NCBI RefSeq assembly: GCF_028640845.1
Contig: NC_080540.1
Location: 131,220,420 to 131,284,419, forward strand
Direction: 5' to 3'
From: Ahaetulla prasina
Taxonomy: Eukaryota; Chordata; Lepidosauria; Squamata; Colubridae
DNA length: 64,000 nucleotides
In this document: positions 10,964-22,331 of the stretch, in pieces
Layout of the letters: the number at the start of each line of letters is the position of its first letter
Position numbering within the stretch: the stretch's first letter is position 1
The notes under the pieces: model-generated
What the model was told of the DNA's origin: nothing
Database searches by the model: none
The model's input: the letters and a program-made list of their open reading frames with translations, nothing else
Program-made: the position numbers and the translations under genes

Positions 10964-13900
10964 AATCTTGTCATGGAATGTTAATGGCTTGAATTCAGCT
11001 CAGAAAAGAAGGAAAATATTTCACTACTTGAAACAATTTAAAAATGATGTGATTTGTTTGCAAGAGACACATATAAAATTATCAGACCAAAAATATTTAA
11101 TTAATTCAAAATTGGGTAACCATTTTGTTGCATCAGCTTTGGAAAAGAAGCATGGAATTGTTGTATATATCAGGAAGGATATACCAGCTAAGTTAATTGA
11201 GGCAGATATTCAAGGAAGATTTATTGCTATTGAACTGGTGATAGATGCAAAAGACTTTGTTGATAGGTATTTATGCACCTAATCAGCAACAAGAAAAGTT
11301 TTACAAAATGTTACATGAGAGGTTGACCCTCTGGGATTATAGTTCGTTTATTTTATTAGGAGACTGGAATGGAGTAATTGATACAAGAAGGATAAGAGAA
11401 CCTCCTCCAAGAAGATACCTATACATGCAAAATTACCAAAATCCTTTTTGAAATGATGGAAGACTTTGAGTTTAGAGATATATGGAGGTTACGGAATCCA
11501 GATGAGAGAGATTTTACTTTTTTCTGATAGGCATCAATCTTTTCACGTATTGATTTTATTTTAATTTCTAATGACTTGCTTTCTAGGGTGAAGAAAATGA
11601 AGATATTTCGAGGTGTTTAACTGACCATAGCCCAGTATGGATGGAATTATTACAAGGGAAAAAGGTGGTAGAACATGGAGGTTGAATGAAAATCTGTTTA
11701 GATATGAGGATAATGTAACTTATTGTAAGAAACAGTTAAAGAATTTTTGATTTTAATATGTACAAAGGGACACCTATAGGAACTGTGTGGGAGGCGAGCA
11801 AAGCGTTTATTAGAGGATATTGATTTACTTGGACAATAGGCAAAGGAATAATAAACAAAGGCAGCGTAGGTATTTGGAAGAAGAAATTCAAAGGAAGCAA
11901 CAGTTATTAATTCAAAACCCACAAGATCATAAACTTAAAGAGGCTATAAAAATATTACAGAGTCAATTTAATATGTTAATGGCAGACCAGGTGGCAACGA
12001 ATATACAATATGCTAAACATAATACCTTTTGTAATGCAAATAAACCTGGGAGATGGTTGGCATATAATTTAAGGAAAAAACAGAAAGCACGTGTCATACA
12101 AAAAATAGAATATAAAGGTAAAGAGATATATCAACAGGATAAAATTAAAAAGGCATTCTCAGAATTTTACACTGCATTATATGCAAAAGACAAAATATTG
12201 AATAGGGACATTTATGATTATTTGAAAGATTATAAGGTTAATATTCTAACATTAGAACAGAGGGAGGAGCTGAATCGGCCGATAGCTACTGGAGAAATAG
12301 TGGAGGCAATTAAACAATTAAAAATGGGGAAAACCCCTGGTACAGATGGTCTTACAGCAACTTATTATAAAAAAACACAGGATGAAATATTAGGCCCACT
12401 TAAAGAATTATTTAATCAGATACAATTAGGAGTGGGAATACCCCCGTCATGGAAAACATCTTTTATTTCACTGATACCAAAAGAGGAGCAAGACTGCTCT
12501 AAACCTGGTAACTACAGGCCGATTTCACTTTTAAATAATGATTATAAGATTTTTGTAAAAATAATAGCAAATAGATTAATGTTAGTTTTACAACAAAGAA
12601 TTCATACTGATCAATCTGGTTTTATAAAAGGGAGGCAGATGAGGAATAATGTTAGACAGATTATTAATATATTGGAATATTTGGAAAAGAAGAATACTTC
12701 AGCAGCACTTATTTTTTTGGATGCAGAGAAAGCCTTTGATCGATTGCATTGGGATTTTTTATTTAAATTAATAGAGAAAATGCAATTTGGAGATTGTTTT
12801 GTTAGAATAATCAAAGCGATTTATGGAGAGCAAACAGCACAGATTATAATAAATGGTAGTTTGACAGAAGTTATTAAGATTGCGAAAGGAACGAGACAGG
12901 GATGTCCCTTATCACCATTATTGTTTGTTTTGACTCTGGAACCATTATTAGATAAAATACGAGAATTAACGAAAATAGAGGGAATTAAGATTAGACAATA
13001 TGAGTATAAAGTTAGAGCTTTTGCAGATGATGTAGTGGTTACTTTAACAAATCCTATAAATTCAAGTAGATTTTTGTTGGAAGTAATTGATAAATATGGA
13101 AAGGTATCAGGATTTAAAATAAATCAGAATAAAACAAAAGTGATAATTAAAAATATGTCTATACAACAGAAACAAAAACTAGAGGAAATGACAGGATTTG
13201 AGGTAGTAAAAAAGGTTAAATACTTAGGGGTTTATATTAGCTCATCGAACAAGAAACTTTATAAGAATAATTATGACTTGCTATGGCAAAAAGTTCAGAA
13301 TGATATGAGTGTTTGGAAAAAATTGCAGTTATCGTTATTGGGAAGGATTGCGGCTATTAAAATGAATGTGTTACCTAGATTTTTGTTTCTGTTCCAGATG
13401 ATACCAATAATTAAAAGGATAAAAATTTGGAAGATTGGCAGATTGGGATTAACAAATTTATATGGCAGGGTAAAAAGGCGAGGGTTAAAATGAAAATAAT
13501 ACAGGACTCACGAGAAAGAGGTGGTTTAAGAATGCCTAACTTTAAACTATATTATGAAGCAGTAACCCTTTCAGTAATAAGTGACTGGTTTAACTTAACA
13601 GAGGAAAGAATTTTGAATATAGAAGGTTATGACTTGTTATATGGATGGCATGCGTACTTATTTTATGAAAAAAAAGTGGATAGGGCTTTTAAGAATCATG
13701 TGTTGAGAAGTGCTCTTTATGGTCTGGAAAAATATTCCTATAAATTAGATTACAAGATTCCTATATGGGCGAGCCCTAGACATGCAATAGAGAATATAAA
13801 TATAGAACAGAAACAGGAAATGATTACTTATAAAGAACTTTTGTATGCTGAAGGAGGTAGATTGCAATTAAAATCATTACAGGTATTAAAATGAAGAAGG

Positions 13901-14684
13901 AGGAATTATACTTGGTTTCAATATGGGCAAATAAGTGCTAGATGGAAAGAAGATCAAAAATTGGTATAATACAAAGGAGGAAAATTTAATAAAGCAAATT
14001 AGAAATCAGACCCAGGAGCATATAAAGAGATTGTATAATGTGTTGCTTGAAATAGATTCGGAAAAGGATTTGGTAAAGGATTGTATGATAAAATGGGCAC
14101 AGAATATTCAGGAACCAATAATGTTGGAAACATGGGAGAAAATTTGGGTTAGAAATGTTAAGTTTACACAAGCACAGAATTTAAGGAAAATTTTTATAAG
14201 ATGTTTTATAGATGGCACTTAGATCCCAAAAAATTATCATGTATGTATCCTAATATCCAAGCGAAATGTTGGAGGTGTGATTGTGATGATGCTACATATT
14301 TTCATATTTGGTGGACTTGCAAGAAAATTAAGGTCTTTTGGATAAGAATTTGGTGGATTATTCAAAATGTACTGAAGAAGAAGATAAAGTTCCTGCCACA
14401 ATTTTTCCTTTTGGGAATTATAACGGATTGTACAGGGATTGAGACTAAACTGATTCTGAATTTAATAACAGCAGCAAGACTGTTGATTGGACAATACTGG
14501 AAGAAGAAGAGGTACCTACAATAGAAGAATGGATACTGAAAGTTATTAATTTGGCTGAGATGGCTAAAATCTCAGCTTTTTTAAAAGACAATACGCAGGA
14601 AAGATATTTAATTGAATGGAAAAATGGATTGATTATCTACAAAATAGATATCAGATTAAGAAATATCAGATTGCCTTTGAATAA
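10953..14684 (+). pseudogene. L1 ORF2 (endonuclease and reverse transcriptase), broken
   Basis: An APE-type endonuclease opens the ORF (ILSWNVNGLNS, VICLQETHIK, LLGDWNGVID). The reverse transcriptase is largely intact in an open stretch of 557 codons at 11820-13493 (GTDGLTATYYK, NYRPISLLNND, DQSGFIKGRQ, FLDAEKAFDRLHW, GCPLSPLLFVLTLEPL, catalytic FADD near 13020, KYLGVYI). The C-terminal region has a CWRCDCDDATYFHIWWTC zinc-knuckle-like motif near 14265-14325. Frame changes occur near 11245-11280, in 11452-11820, near 13430-13490, near 13895-13935, near 14205-14220 and near 14510. Confidence 0.9.
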
Positions 14685-14930
14685 TTAGAAAGTTATTTTA
14701 TGTAATGGGGAGGGGGTTGGGAGATGAAAAGCTTTGGATGTGGTTATTTGGATTGGAAGGGAAAATTTTATTCTATGTTTGGTTTATGTATAACAATACC
14801 TTGTGATTGACCCGGGAAGCCGGGGAGGAGGGGGAGGTTTTTGGGAGGAGGGGAAAAAAGGGGGAAAAATGTTTTTGTTTTTTAAAACTCTTTCAATAAA
14901 AAAAAGAAAAAAAAAGAAACTGGATATCTT

Positions 14931-15215
14931 TCCTTATAAGGGGGCGTTTAACTCCATGGATACAGGCACTGAATTTGAGGAATACATAGGCACTCCAGCT
15001 GAAACACTTCTCATTTGTCAGCCATTGTGTGCGGTCAGATTGGCTGCCACAAAGAAAACGACCTTTCTTTTTTTTAATCTCATAGTCCCTTTGTATATAA
15101 AAGCTAAACATTAAAAAAAAAATCAATTCTATTAGAATTCAGGGAATTTCAGAATTTTTTTCTGATTCACAAATAAAAACATAAACATGTAGAGATATGA
15201 ACAATCCTTTGTATA
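14931..15215. other. Flank of the L1 insertion, unassigned
   Basis: The original target sequence continues here. A-rich and T-rich runs are present and no feature was recognised. Confidence 0.4.
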
Positions 15216-15370
15216 TCCCAAAGGTGCTTTTTCAAGAGGCAACTGGACTTTCTGGTTTTTCTTTGAAGGCGTTTCGCTTCTCATCCAAGAAACTTCTTCA
15301 GCTCAAGATCAAAATGACTTCAAAGAAAAACCAGAAAGTCCAGTTGCTTCTTGAAAAAGCACCTTTGGGA
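15216..15370. repeat. Near-perfect inverted repeat (53-bp arms)
   Basis: Arms 15216-15268 and 15318-15370 are reverse complements with one mismatch, around a loop of about 49 nt. The arm sequence (TCCCAAAGGTGCTTTTTC, AACTGGACTTTCTGGTTTTT) is an interspersed repeat also seen singly near 19937, 41650 and 42000. Confidence 0.88.
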
Positions 15371-15595
15371 CAACTGAGACTCTCCACAGACAAATTCTTT
15401 GTATATTGCTCCCTAGAATAGGAAACTAAAATTTAATTTCTCCCAAAGGAAATAAGCATTCAAATAAGAAGCTCATACACCTCCATTTCATTAGTATTTT
15501 TAAACACAGATTTAAAAAATCAAAACCATATATGAGAGGTGAATGAAAAGAAATGCCTTCACTGTTATCAATTGTCAATTGTCAATGGATGGTGT

Positions 15596-16159
15596 TGGTG
15601 TGGCCCGCCAGCAGAGCTGGTGGCAAACTCAGACAGTGAGGAGATTGGGGAGGAACATGGGCCAGTCCTGGAGTCTGGAGAAGGCTCTGATGAGGGCTCT
15701 GTATTGGAAGCAAAGATGGGGCCAGGGCTGTCTGACAGTTGTCAGCTGCCTTCAGAGTCGGACATCAGTGGGGCAGAAGAATAGCTGGAGCTTGTTCCTA
15801 GTGTGCGCATGGGCAGGAGAAGGGAACAGCTAAGGAACAAGGGTCAACTCAGGAGTAAAGCCACAGATGGACGGTGAATGGCTCCTCCCATAGGGAATAA
15901 AGAGGAGCGAAAGGGGAGGGGAGTTTGCAGGAGACAATTAGTTCGCTTAATTGGTTTGTGACTCTCAGAGACTTCTTGTCAAGTTTTGAAGATATCAACC
16001 TGGCAGCTCCCCAAGCCAGATAAGGTCTGTGACTGTAAATTCTCCCTTGAAAGACTTTGCTGGATGTGAATGAGAGTAATTTACAGTAACTTAATAAAAA
16101 GGGTTTTTTGTCAGGATAAGGAGTCTGCTTCATGCTCTTGGGAAACCTAGGTCAGAACA
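15596..16159 (+). mobile_element. Solo LTR of an LTR retroelement
   Basis: The 564-bp sequence starts TGGTGTGGCC, ends GTCAGAACA and is flanked by an exact 5-bp duplication GGTGT (15591-15595 and 16160-16164). It contains an AATAAAAAGG polyadenylation signal near 16091-16100. No internal gag or pol sequence is adjacent, so it probably arose by LTR-LTR recombination. Family is undetermined (gypsy or ERV). Confidence 0.72.
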
Positions 16160-16199
16160 GGTGTTACATGTTCTTTAGCATGTGTTGTTTCATTTCAGT

Positions 16200-17250
16200 T
16201 GGTGGAAAGTTGTGGAGAAAATGTTGGTATTGCTATTGTTCACGAATTTGTTAATAGTGGGTACATACTCATCCACAAACTTTAAGCAACAAGCCATGTT
16301 TGAATCTTTGATTGCCAGAGGAATTCTTCCAACTGAAATTCATCACCAAATATAGGTTGTGTATCCTGAAGACTAAGTATTAATGGTCATCGAGCCAAAA
16401 AATGTGAAGAGAGTGGACTAGGAAGAACTGATCTGTGTGATTAAGAATGAAATGGATGATTTATGGCAGCAACTGATAGGTTTTACATGAAAAAAGTTGA
16501 TGAACTGGTTAAGGACAGTTGTGGGATCGCTCAAAGGGAAATTACTGCCAAGCTTGGCATTTTACAGGGACATGTGGTTAATTTATTGAAGTTCTTCAGT
16601 CTCGCATTTGTACAAGTTAGGTTCTTCCTATGCTGATGGGAGAAATGAAAGCTTCAAGAGCTGAAATTTGCCAGCATGTGTTGTCATGCTATGAGAAAGA
16701 AAGTGGGGAAATTCTTTATGACATTGTAAAATATCTGTCCATTATCACCGCAAAGTTTTATTAGTGGGAAAAAAAAGGCTTCAGGAGAAGATCTTATGGT
16801 TACAAATTTTGGGGATGCAGATGGCATTGTTCATCTGAATTTTCTTGAACCTGGCACCTCTATCCATTCAGAGTACTGCACTGCAACACGTAGCATTTTA
16901 AAACACTAATTTAATGTAGAGTTTGGATGGACAAAAAGGGAATTTTGCTGCAAGATGACAAGGTTTAGCTTCAAAAACCACTCCAAATGCAATTGGAAAG
17001 CTCGATCTCAGCATCTTACCCCACCCCTTGCCATACAGTCCAGTTTCCCCCCAGTTTGGAGGAATATTTTTGTGAGTCAAACTTTGAGATGGAATATATT
17101 ATCGGAACCTGGTTGAAGAAACTTTTTTCATTACAGTTTTAAGAAGCTTGTCCATCACTGACAGAGAATGGTGGTGTCTATGGGGAAAAGTGAATATAAA
17201 AAAAGCTTATTTCAAGGACTGATTTCCTGTTTCATTTATTAAAATATCCT
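16200..17250 (+). pseudogene. Mariner-type transposase fossil
   Basis: A decayed single-ORF DNA transposon. A recognisable catalytic-domain block near 16800-16910 reads FGDADGIVHLNFLEPGTSIHS, and KGILLQDDKA near 16940-16970 is a degraded form of the mariner LLQHDNARPH block. An upstream HTH-like region (FESLIARGILPTEIH) lies near 16290-16345. Many stops and shifts are present and terminal inverted repeats were not located. Confidence 0.72.
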
Positions 17251-17409
17251 GAATTTAACTAAAGTTAGGAGGGGAGTGGCTTTTTTTTTTTTACATCCAA
17301 CCCTCATATTTACAACCTTAGCACATCGGCCCAACTATGGTCTTCTTAACTCTGTATTTTCTGGCATTCAAAACTCTATTCAAGTATAATGTGTGAGTAG
17401 GTCCGTGTG

Positions 17410-17585
17410 TGTATGTGCAGGTGCCTTTGAGTCAGTTTTTGATTCCTGGCAACTACCTGGACAGGTCCCTGCAGTTTTCGTGGCAGTGTTTCAGAAGTGA
17501 TTTGCTTTTGCCCCTATTTTAGGATTGAGAGAATGATTGGCTTAAGATCACCTAACTGAAGGTGGGACTGGAACTAATGATGAAC
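17410..17585 (-). repeat. tRNA-derived SINE-like repeat, 3' part, antisense
   Basis: It shares blocks (CTGGACAGGTCCCTGCAGTTTTC, in part) with the better preserved antisense copy at 25275-25502. No tRNA-related head remains. Confidence 0.5.
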
Positions 17586-17589
17586 AACC

Positions 17590-17690
17590 ATTTGTCCAGA
17601 AAGGTGTATGGTCTCCTGCTCAAGAAGAGGGTTGAACTTGAAGACTTTCAAGGTCCTTCCAATCTTGATGTTCTATGTTCTATTTCCTGA
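17590..17690 (+). repeat. Old CR1 LINE 3' tail
   Basis: The pattern GCTCAAGAAGAGGGTTGAACTTGAAGACTTTCAAGGTCCTTCCAA (described in parts: GGGTTGAACTTGAAGAC, then GGTCCTTCCAATC) followed by TTCTATGTTCTA matches the conserved amniote CR1 3' end. Confidence 0.6.
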
Positions 17691-18114
17691 TTCCTTAATC
17701 ACTACCGTACACCAAACTGTATTGTGTGAGTAACATACATAAACCCATATAAAGGACACATGGTCTTGTATGCAACTATAGAACTGGACTTGTGGATAAT
17801 TGCTTAGAAATTTTTTCAACCTTCCACAACGAGCTACTTCATGAATCCCTACCCAACTTATATATAGTAAATGGAATACTATACTAGCAGAAAGAACTGT
17901 TCGGAATTTGTACAGTCTAATTTACTTCTAATGAATTATCTTTAGATATGGATTTATGGGGCAAAGGTTGTTTCATCTTTTTGGACAGTCCTACATACAT
18001 GTAAGAAATAAAATTATAGATAACTGGTTTAAATTATATGATTATATAAATCACAAGGGTTTGTGAGCCAAACCTAATTGAAAACTATTTAGTAGCTGGA
18101 TTCATATCACAGAG
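17691..18114. other. Unassigned AT-rich sequence
   Basis: No feature was recognised. Confidence 0.35.
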
Positions 18115-18265
18115 AAACAGTTTAATTTAGTGTTTGGGTTAGAAAACTGGAGACTGTGAGTTCTAGTCCTGAGTTAGGTGTGAAAGCTGACTGGGCGACT
18201 TTAGGCCAGTCCCTCTCTCTTGGTCCACAATGTCAGGCTTGGGGGACAAGATTTTCAGTCAGTTC
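18115..18265 (+). repeat. tRNA-derived SINE-like fragment
   Basis: A GGTTAGAAAACTGGAGACTG head, a GAGTTCTAGTCC B-box-like motif, then GACTGGGCGACTTTAGGCCA. This is the same family as 25275-25502 in the opposite orientation. Confidence 0.5.
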
Positions 18266-18377
18266 TTGTCACAACCATGGGATCAACATTTGGTTGCTCT
18301 GAACAAGCAGACCCTGCACTTGTGAAGAAAAAAGTTAGGAAGAAAAAGCTGAACTCGTATCACACTCAGATGCCATA

Positions 18378-18735
18378 GTGCACTGCACACCAGAACAACT
18401 AGACACAAGAACAGTTTTTTCCCGAAGGCCATCACTCTGCTAAACAAATAATTCCCTCAACACTGTCAGACTATTTACTGAATCTGCACTACTATTAATC
18501 TTCTCATCGTTTCCATCACCAATCTCTTTCCACTTATGACTGTATGACTATAACTTGTTGCTGGCAATCCTTATGATTTATATTGATATATTGACCATCA
18601 ATTGTGTTGTAAATGTTGTACCTTGATGAACGTATCTTTTCTTTTATGTACACTGAGAGCATATGCACCAAGACAAATTCCTTGTGTGTCCAATCACACT
18701 TGGCCAATAAAAATTCTATTCTATTCTATTCTAGT
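18378..18735 (+). mobile_element. CR1/L2-type LINE 3' end with TTCTA tail
   Basis: The shared 3' block runs from CACTGCACACCAGAACAAC to CACTTGGCCAATAAAAATTC and ends in (TTCTA)n. Only the 3' UTR and last codons are present. Confidence 0.82.
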
Positions 18736-18789
18736 GTGATTTGATTTTTCTTGGTATGTTGAGTGAACCAAACATGATTTGTAAAAGCT

Positions 18790-19842
18790 TAAGGCTGTGT
18801 GCTCTCTCCACTTCTCTTCTCTCTATACACAAATGACTGCATCTCAAAAGATCCCTCTGTTAAAGTATTGAAGTTTGCAGATGATACAACAGTGATTGGT
18901 CTCATTCGACACAACGATGAATCTGCATACAGACGGGAGGTTGAGCAGCCTTGTGGCGCGACCGGAACAATCTTGAACTAAACACACTCAAAACCGTAGA
19001 AATGGTGGTAGACTTTAGGAGAAACCCTTCCATGCTTCCACCTCTTACAATACTAGACAATACAGTATCAACAGTAGAAACCTTCAAATTTCTGGGTTCT
19101 ATCATATCTCAAGACTTAAAATGGACACCTAACAGCAAAAAACATCATCAAAAAAGCACAACAAAGAATGTTCTTTCTGCACCAACTCAGAAAGCTCAAA
19201 CTGCCCAAGGAGCTGCTGATTCAGTTCTACAGAGGAATTATTGAGTCTGTCATCTGCATTTCTGTAACTGTCTGGTTTGGCTCTGCAACCAAACAAGACA
19301 GACACAGACTTCAAAGGATAATTAAAACTGCAGAAAAAAAAATAGCTACCAACCTACCTTCCATTGAGGACCTGTATACTGTACGAGTCAAAAAGAAGGC
19401 TGTGAAAATATCTATACACCCCTCACCTGTGGACCCTGGACATAAATTAACTTCTACCCTCAAAACGACGCTATAGGACACTGCACACCAGAACAACTAG
19501 ATACAAGAACAGTTTTTTCCTGAATGCCATCACTCTGCTAAACAACTACTTCTCATAACACTGTCAAATTATTTACTAAAACTGTATTATTATTATTCTT
19601 CTCATTCTACCTATCTCCTCCCACTTATGACTATAACCTTGTTGCTTGTATCCCTATGATTTATATTATTTTGTTTCCTAGTATGATTTGATTGCTTATT
19701 TAATGACCTATGACTATCACTAAGAGTTGTATCTTATGATTCTTGGTGAATGTATTTTTTTCTTTTATGTACACTGAGAGCATATGCACCAAAGACAAAT
19801 TCCTTGTGTGTCCAATCACACTTGGCCAATAAAGAATTCTAT
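18790..19842 (+). mobile_element. CR1/L2-type LINE, 5'-truncated, RT remnant
   Basis: It begins in the reverse transcriptase (LSPLLFSLYTNDC, catalytic FADDTTVIGLI near 18862-18895). It continues through VDFRRNPSMLPPLTI, FKFLGSIISQDLKW and FFLHQLRKLKLPKELLIQFY in different frames, so it is broken. The 3' end is the same TTCTA-family UTR but ends at AATAAAGAATTCTATAA. Confidence 0.82.
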
Positions 19843-19978
19843 AAAGCAACATATAGTTTATTCTATAAGTAGCAATTAAGCAAACCATAGATTAGAGATA
19901 TCTATGGAGAGTCTTGGTCATCCAGATCATAGTTGTCCCAAAGATGATTTTTTTTCAAGAGGCAATTGGACTTTCTGG

Positions 19979-20846
19979 CTTTAAAAGGCTCCTCTGGCCA
20001 TCCCAGCTGAGTTGCTCCTCACCAGAACCTTAAAAAACATGTTTTCTACATGTTAAAACAATTATTTTAAGAGGTTCTGGGCTGCTATGAGGGAACTTCA
20101 GCTGAGATCGTCAGAGGAGCTGACTTTAAAACTTTTTTCCCTCTGGCGATCCCAGAGGAGTTTCCTGATCCTAGCAGGCTTTTAAAATCACTTTTTAACA
20201 GCCTCCACTTACAAGAGCCCCCACCCATGCCCACCCAATGCCCCCTCCTCACTTACCTATAATTACTGCTCCTTTCGGGGTGGCAACGCAATGCTTACTT
20301 CAGCTACTGATTACAGCCTGCTTTGACTGCCTGCTTTGCTGAATGAGGAACTCTGGGAATTAAAGTCTACAAACCTAAAGCTACTAAAGTTGGAGACCCC
20401 CTGATCTAAAAAAATAAATAAAAATAATAAAATAAAATGTTTGTGCAGCTTTCTGAGATTTGGTGTGTTTCTGTAGTGTTTCACTCTAACTACACAAACA
20501 CACAAAATCTCACAAAGCTGTATGTGGCATTTTGTGTGTGTGTGTGAGTCTGCTGTGTTGTATGTGTGTAAAGTGAAAGTGTGAGGTTCCTGCTTGTTGC
20601 AGGGGCCATTTTGGGTGAAGTGCAGCTGCTTTTACATTGTGTGTGAGTCAGTTGTGTTGTATTGTGTGTGTGTAAAGTGTAAAAGTTGGTTTTTGGTACC
20701 GCTTATTGTTTTGTATACTTTCTTAATTATTTTTATTATTTATTGTTATTGACCACGCCCACCCAGTCATCTGACCACCAAGCCACACCCACCAATTAAG
20801 CCACACCCACAGTACAGTAGGGAAAATTTTTAGATTTCACCCCGAG
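19979..20846 (-). mobile_element. Degraded hAT-type element related to 7308-7838
   Basis: It contains the CCCAGCTGAGTTGC and GATCGTCAGAGGAGC blocks of the 7308 element. It ends with GGCCACACCCACC-like repeats and AGATTTCACCCC, the inverse of the family terminus. An internal TG-rich segment lies at 20455-20690. Its left boundary truncates an older repeat at 19937-19978. Confidence 0.5.
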
Positions 20847-20849
20847 TCT

Positions 20850-20980
20850 TTCCCAATCTGGGCCACTTTGAGACCCGTGGACTTGAACTCCTAGAATCTT
20901 CCAATTAGTCTGACCATTGCTGAGAATTCTGGGAGCTGAGGTCAACACATCTTAAAGTTGCAGACTGAAAAACACTGAGT
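20850..20980. mobile_element. Palindromic hAT-type MITE, old copy
   Basis: Arms TTTGAGACCCGTGGACTTGAAC and the inverse near 20935-20965 flank CTAGAATCTTCC. The 3' end is GAAAAACACTG. A target duplication was not readable. Confidence 0.45.
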
Positions 20981-21704
20981 TCGAATGATGTGTGAACAAC
21001 ACCAATTACGTGAATATGAAATAACATTCCCTGGATATCTAAGTGATTGTGGTGGTGATGGTAGTGATTTGGTGGAGAAAAACTAAACTACTAAATGGAA
21101 CTCTTTGTGCTCAGTGAATCCCACATGTATGTTAGGAAATGTTTTTTAATGGATTGATATCAGCTGGGCTGGGAGTTTCACTTGGCAATGGCAGCTTTGG
21201 CCCATTGTGCCCCAAGGACTGATGTAACATACTTGCTGTGGCAACAAGTGAGTTGCAGACTCATTTGATGAGGCCGCACTGGCCTAATTGAGATGCCAAT
21301 CCTGTCCCAATTTTCATGCTTTGATAGGAGAACTGTAATAATTAAGAGAGAATAAACATTCCATAAATGATTTTTGAACCTATCTCCAATCTCTATCCTG
21401 CCCTGTTTTCCTTACTCCCTGTTCCAGATGTGACTCAGGGAATTAATTCCCTTTCCCAAACTTCAAAAGCAGTTTGAGCATAATCAATAGTTGCCTTCTC
21501 TTCCAGTGACCTTCCAGTGCTGAAGTGCAGCATAGATTCATCGCCCCAGACAGAACTGAGGGTCTAGGTAACACTAAAATCTTTTCACCCCTCCCCTTCC
21601 ACACAAAAGAGAATAAAATAAACACCTTCCACGTCCTTATTTCATGTCTTTACATTTGACTTGTAAAAATGCAAAATGGCGCAGCTAATTTCTGGGTGGA
21701 GATC
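20981..21704. other. Unassigned sequence
   Basis: No gene or clear repeat family was recognised. Confidence 0.35.
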
Positions 21705-21712
21705 TGCTAGAT

Positions 21713-21833
21713 CAGGGGTCTCCAACCTTGGCAACTTTCAGATTTGTGGACTTCAACTCCCAGCTTTGCTGGCTGAGGAATTCTAGGAGTTGAAGTCCAC
21801 AAGTCTGAAAGTTGCCAAGGTTGGAGACCCCTG
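21713..21833. mobile_element. Hairpin hAT MITE with exact 8-bp duplication
   Basis: Long terminal inverted repeats (CAGGGGTCTCCAACCTTGGC and its complement) make up most of the 121-bp element. The flanking duplication TGCTAGAT is at 21705-21712 and 21834-21841. It encodes nothing. Confidence 0.9.
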
Positions 21834-21841
21834 TGCTAGAT

Positions 21842-22330
21842 TATTGCATTGAACTGAGGAAAGTTCCTGCAAATGGAGAAAGACACAGAACCATAACATT
21901 TAAAATAAATGTGATTCTACTATGATTTCAAATACGCCAGAGCTAAACCAGAAACAAATCAGCTAAGTTCTTAAACGGTGCTGAAAATACAGGAACAGGG
22001 TAGTTTGGAGCTGATTTTAAAATGTCTCATTATCCTTGCATAAAAAATATTCAGTTTTTCTGCTTTTAACCCTGGAAGTAAAATTCTCACAGAGAGCTCC
22101 TTTGAGAAGCAATGTCATTCTAAAGGGGGAACTAAAATATAAATTAAACAGTACAAAATAAGCAGATAATGAAAAGCATTTGGAAATTGTGGGCTCTTTC
22201 CTGAGAATTGACCTGTTCATTTTAGTTAGTTAGGTTTATATCCTGTCTTTGCTCTCTCTCTCTCTCCCATTTTCCGCAACAGCAACCCAATGAAGTAGTT
22301 TGGTTTTGAGAATTATGGAATAGGCATAAT
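21842..22330. other. Unassigned sequence, short CT repeat
   Basis: Only a (CT)n run near 22250-22267 stands out. Confidence 0.35.
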
Positions 22331-22331
22331 A

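Larger units (their letters stand above)
9364..14912 (+). mobile_element. L1-clade LINE, near full length, with 18-bp target duplication
   Basis: The 18-bp sequence AAAGAAACTGGATATCTT flanks the element at 9346-9363 and 14913-14930. Inside are a 5' UTR (to about 9938), ORF1, ORF2, a G-rich 3' UTR and an A-rich end after TTTCAATAAA. The insertion is therefore complete or nearly so, about 5.55 kb. Frameshifts in both ORFs make it inactive. Confidence 0.92.
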
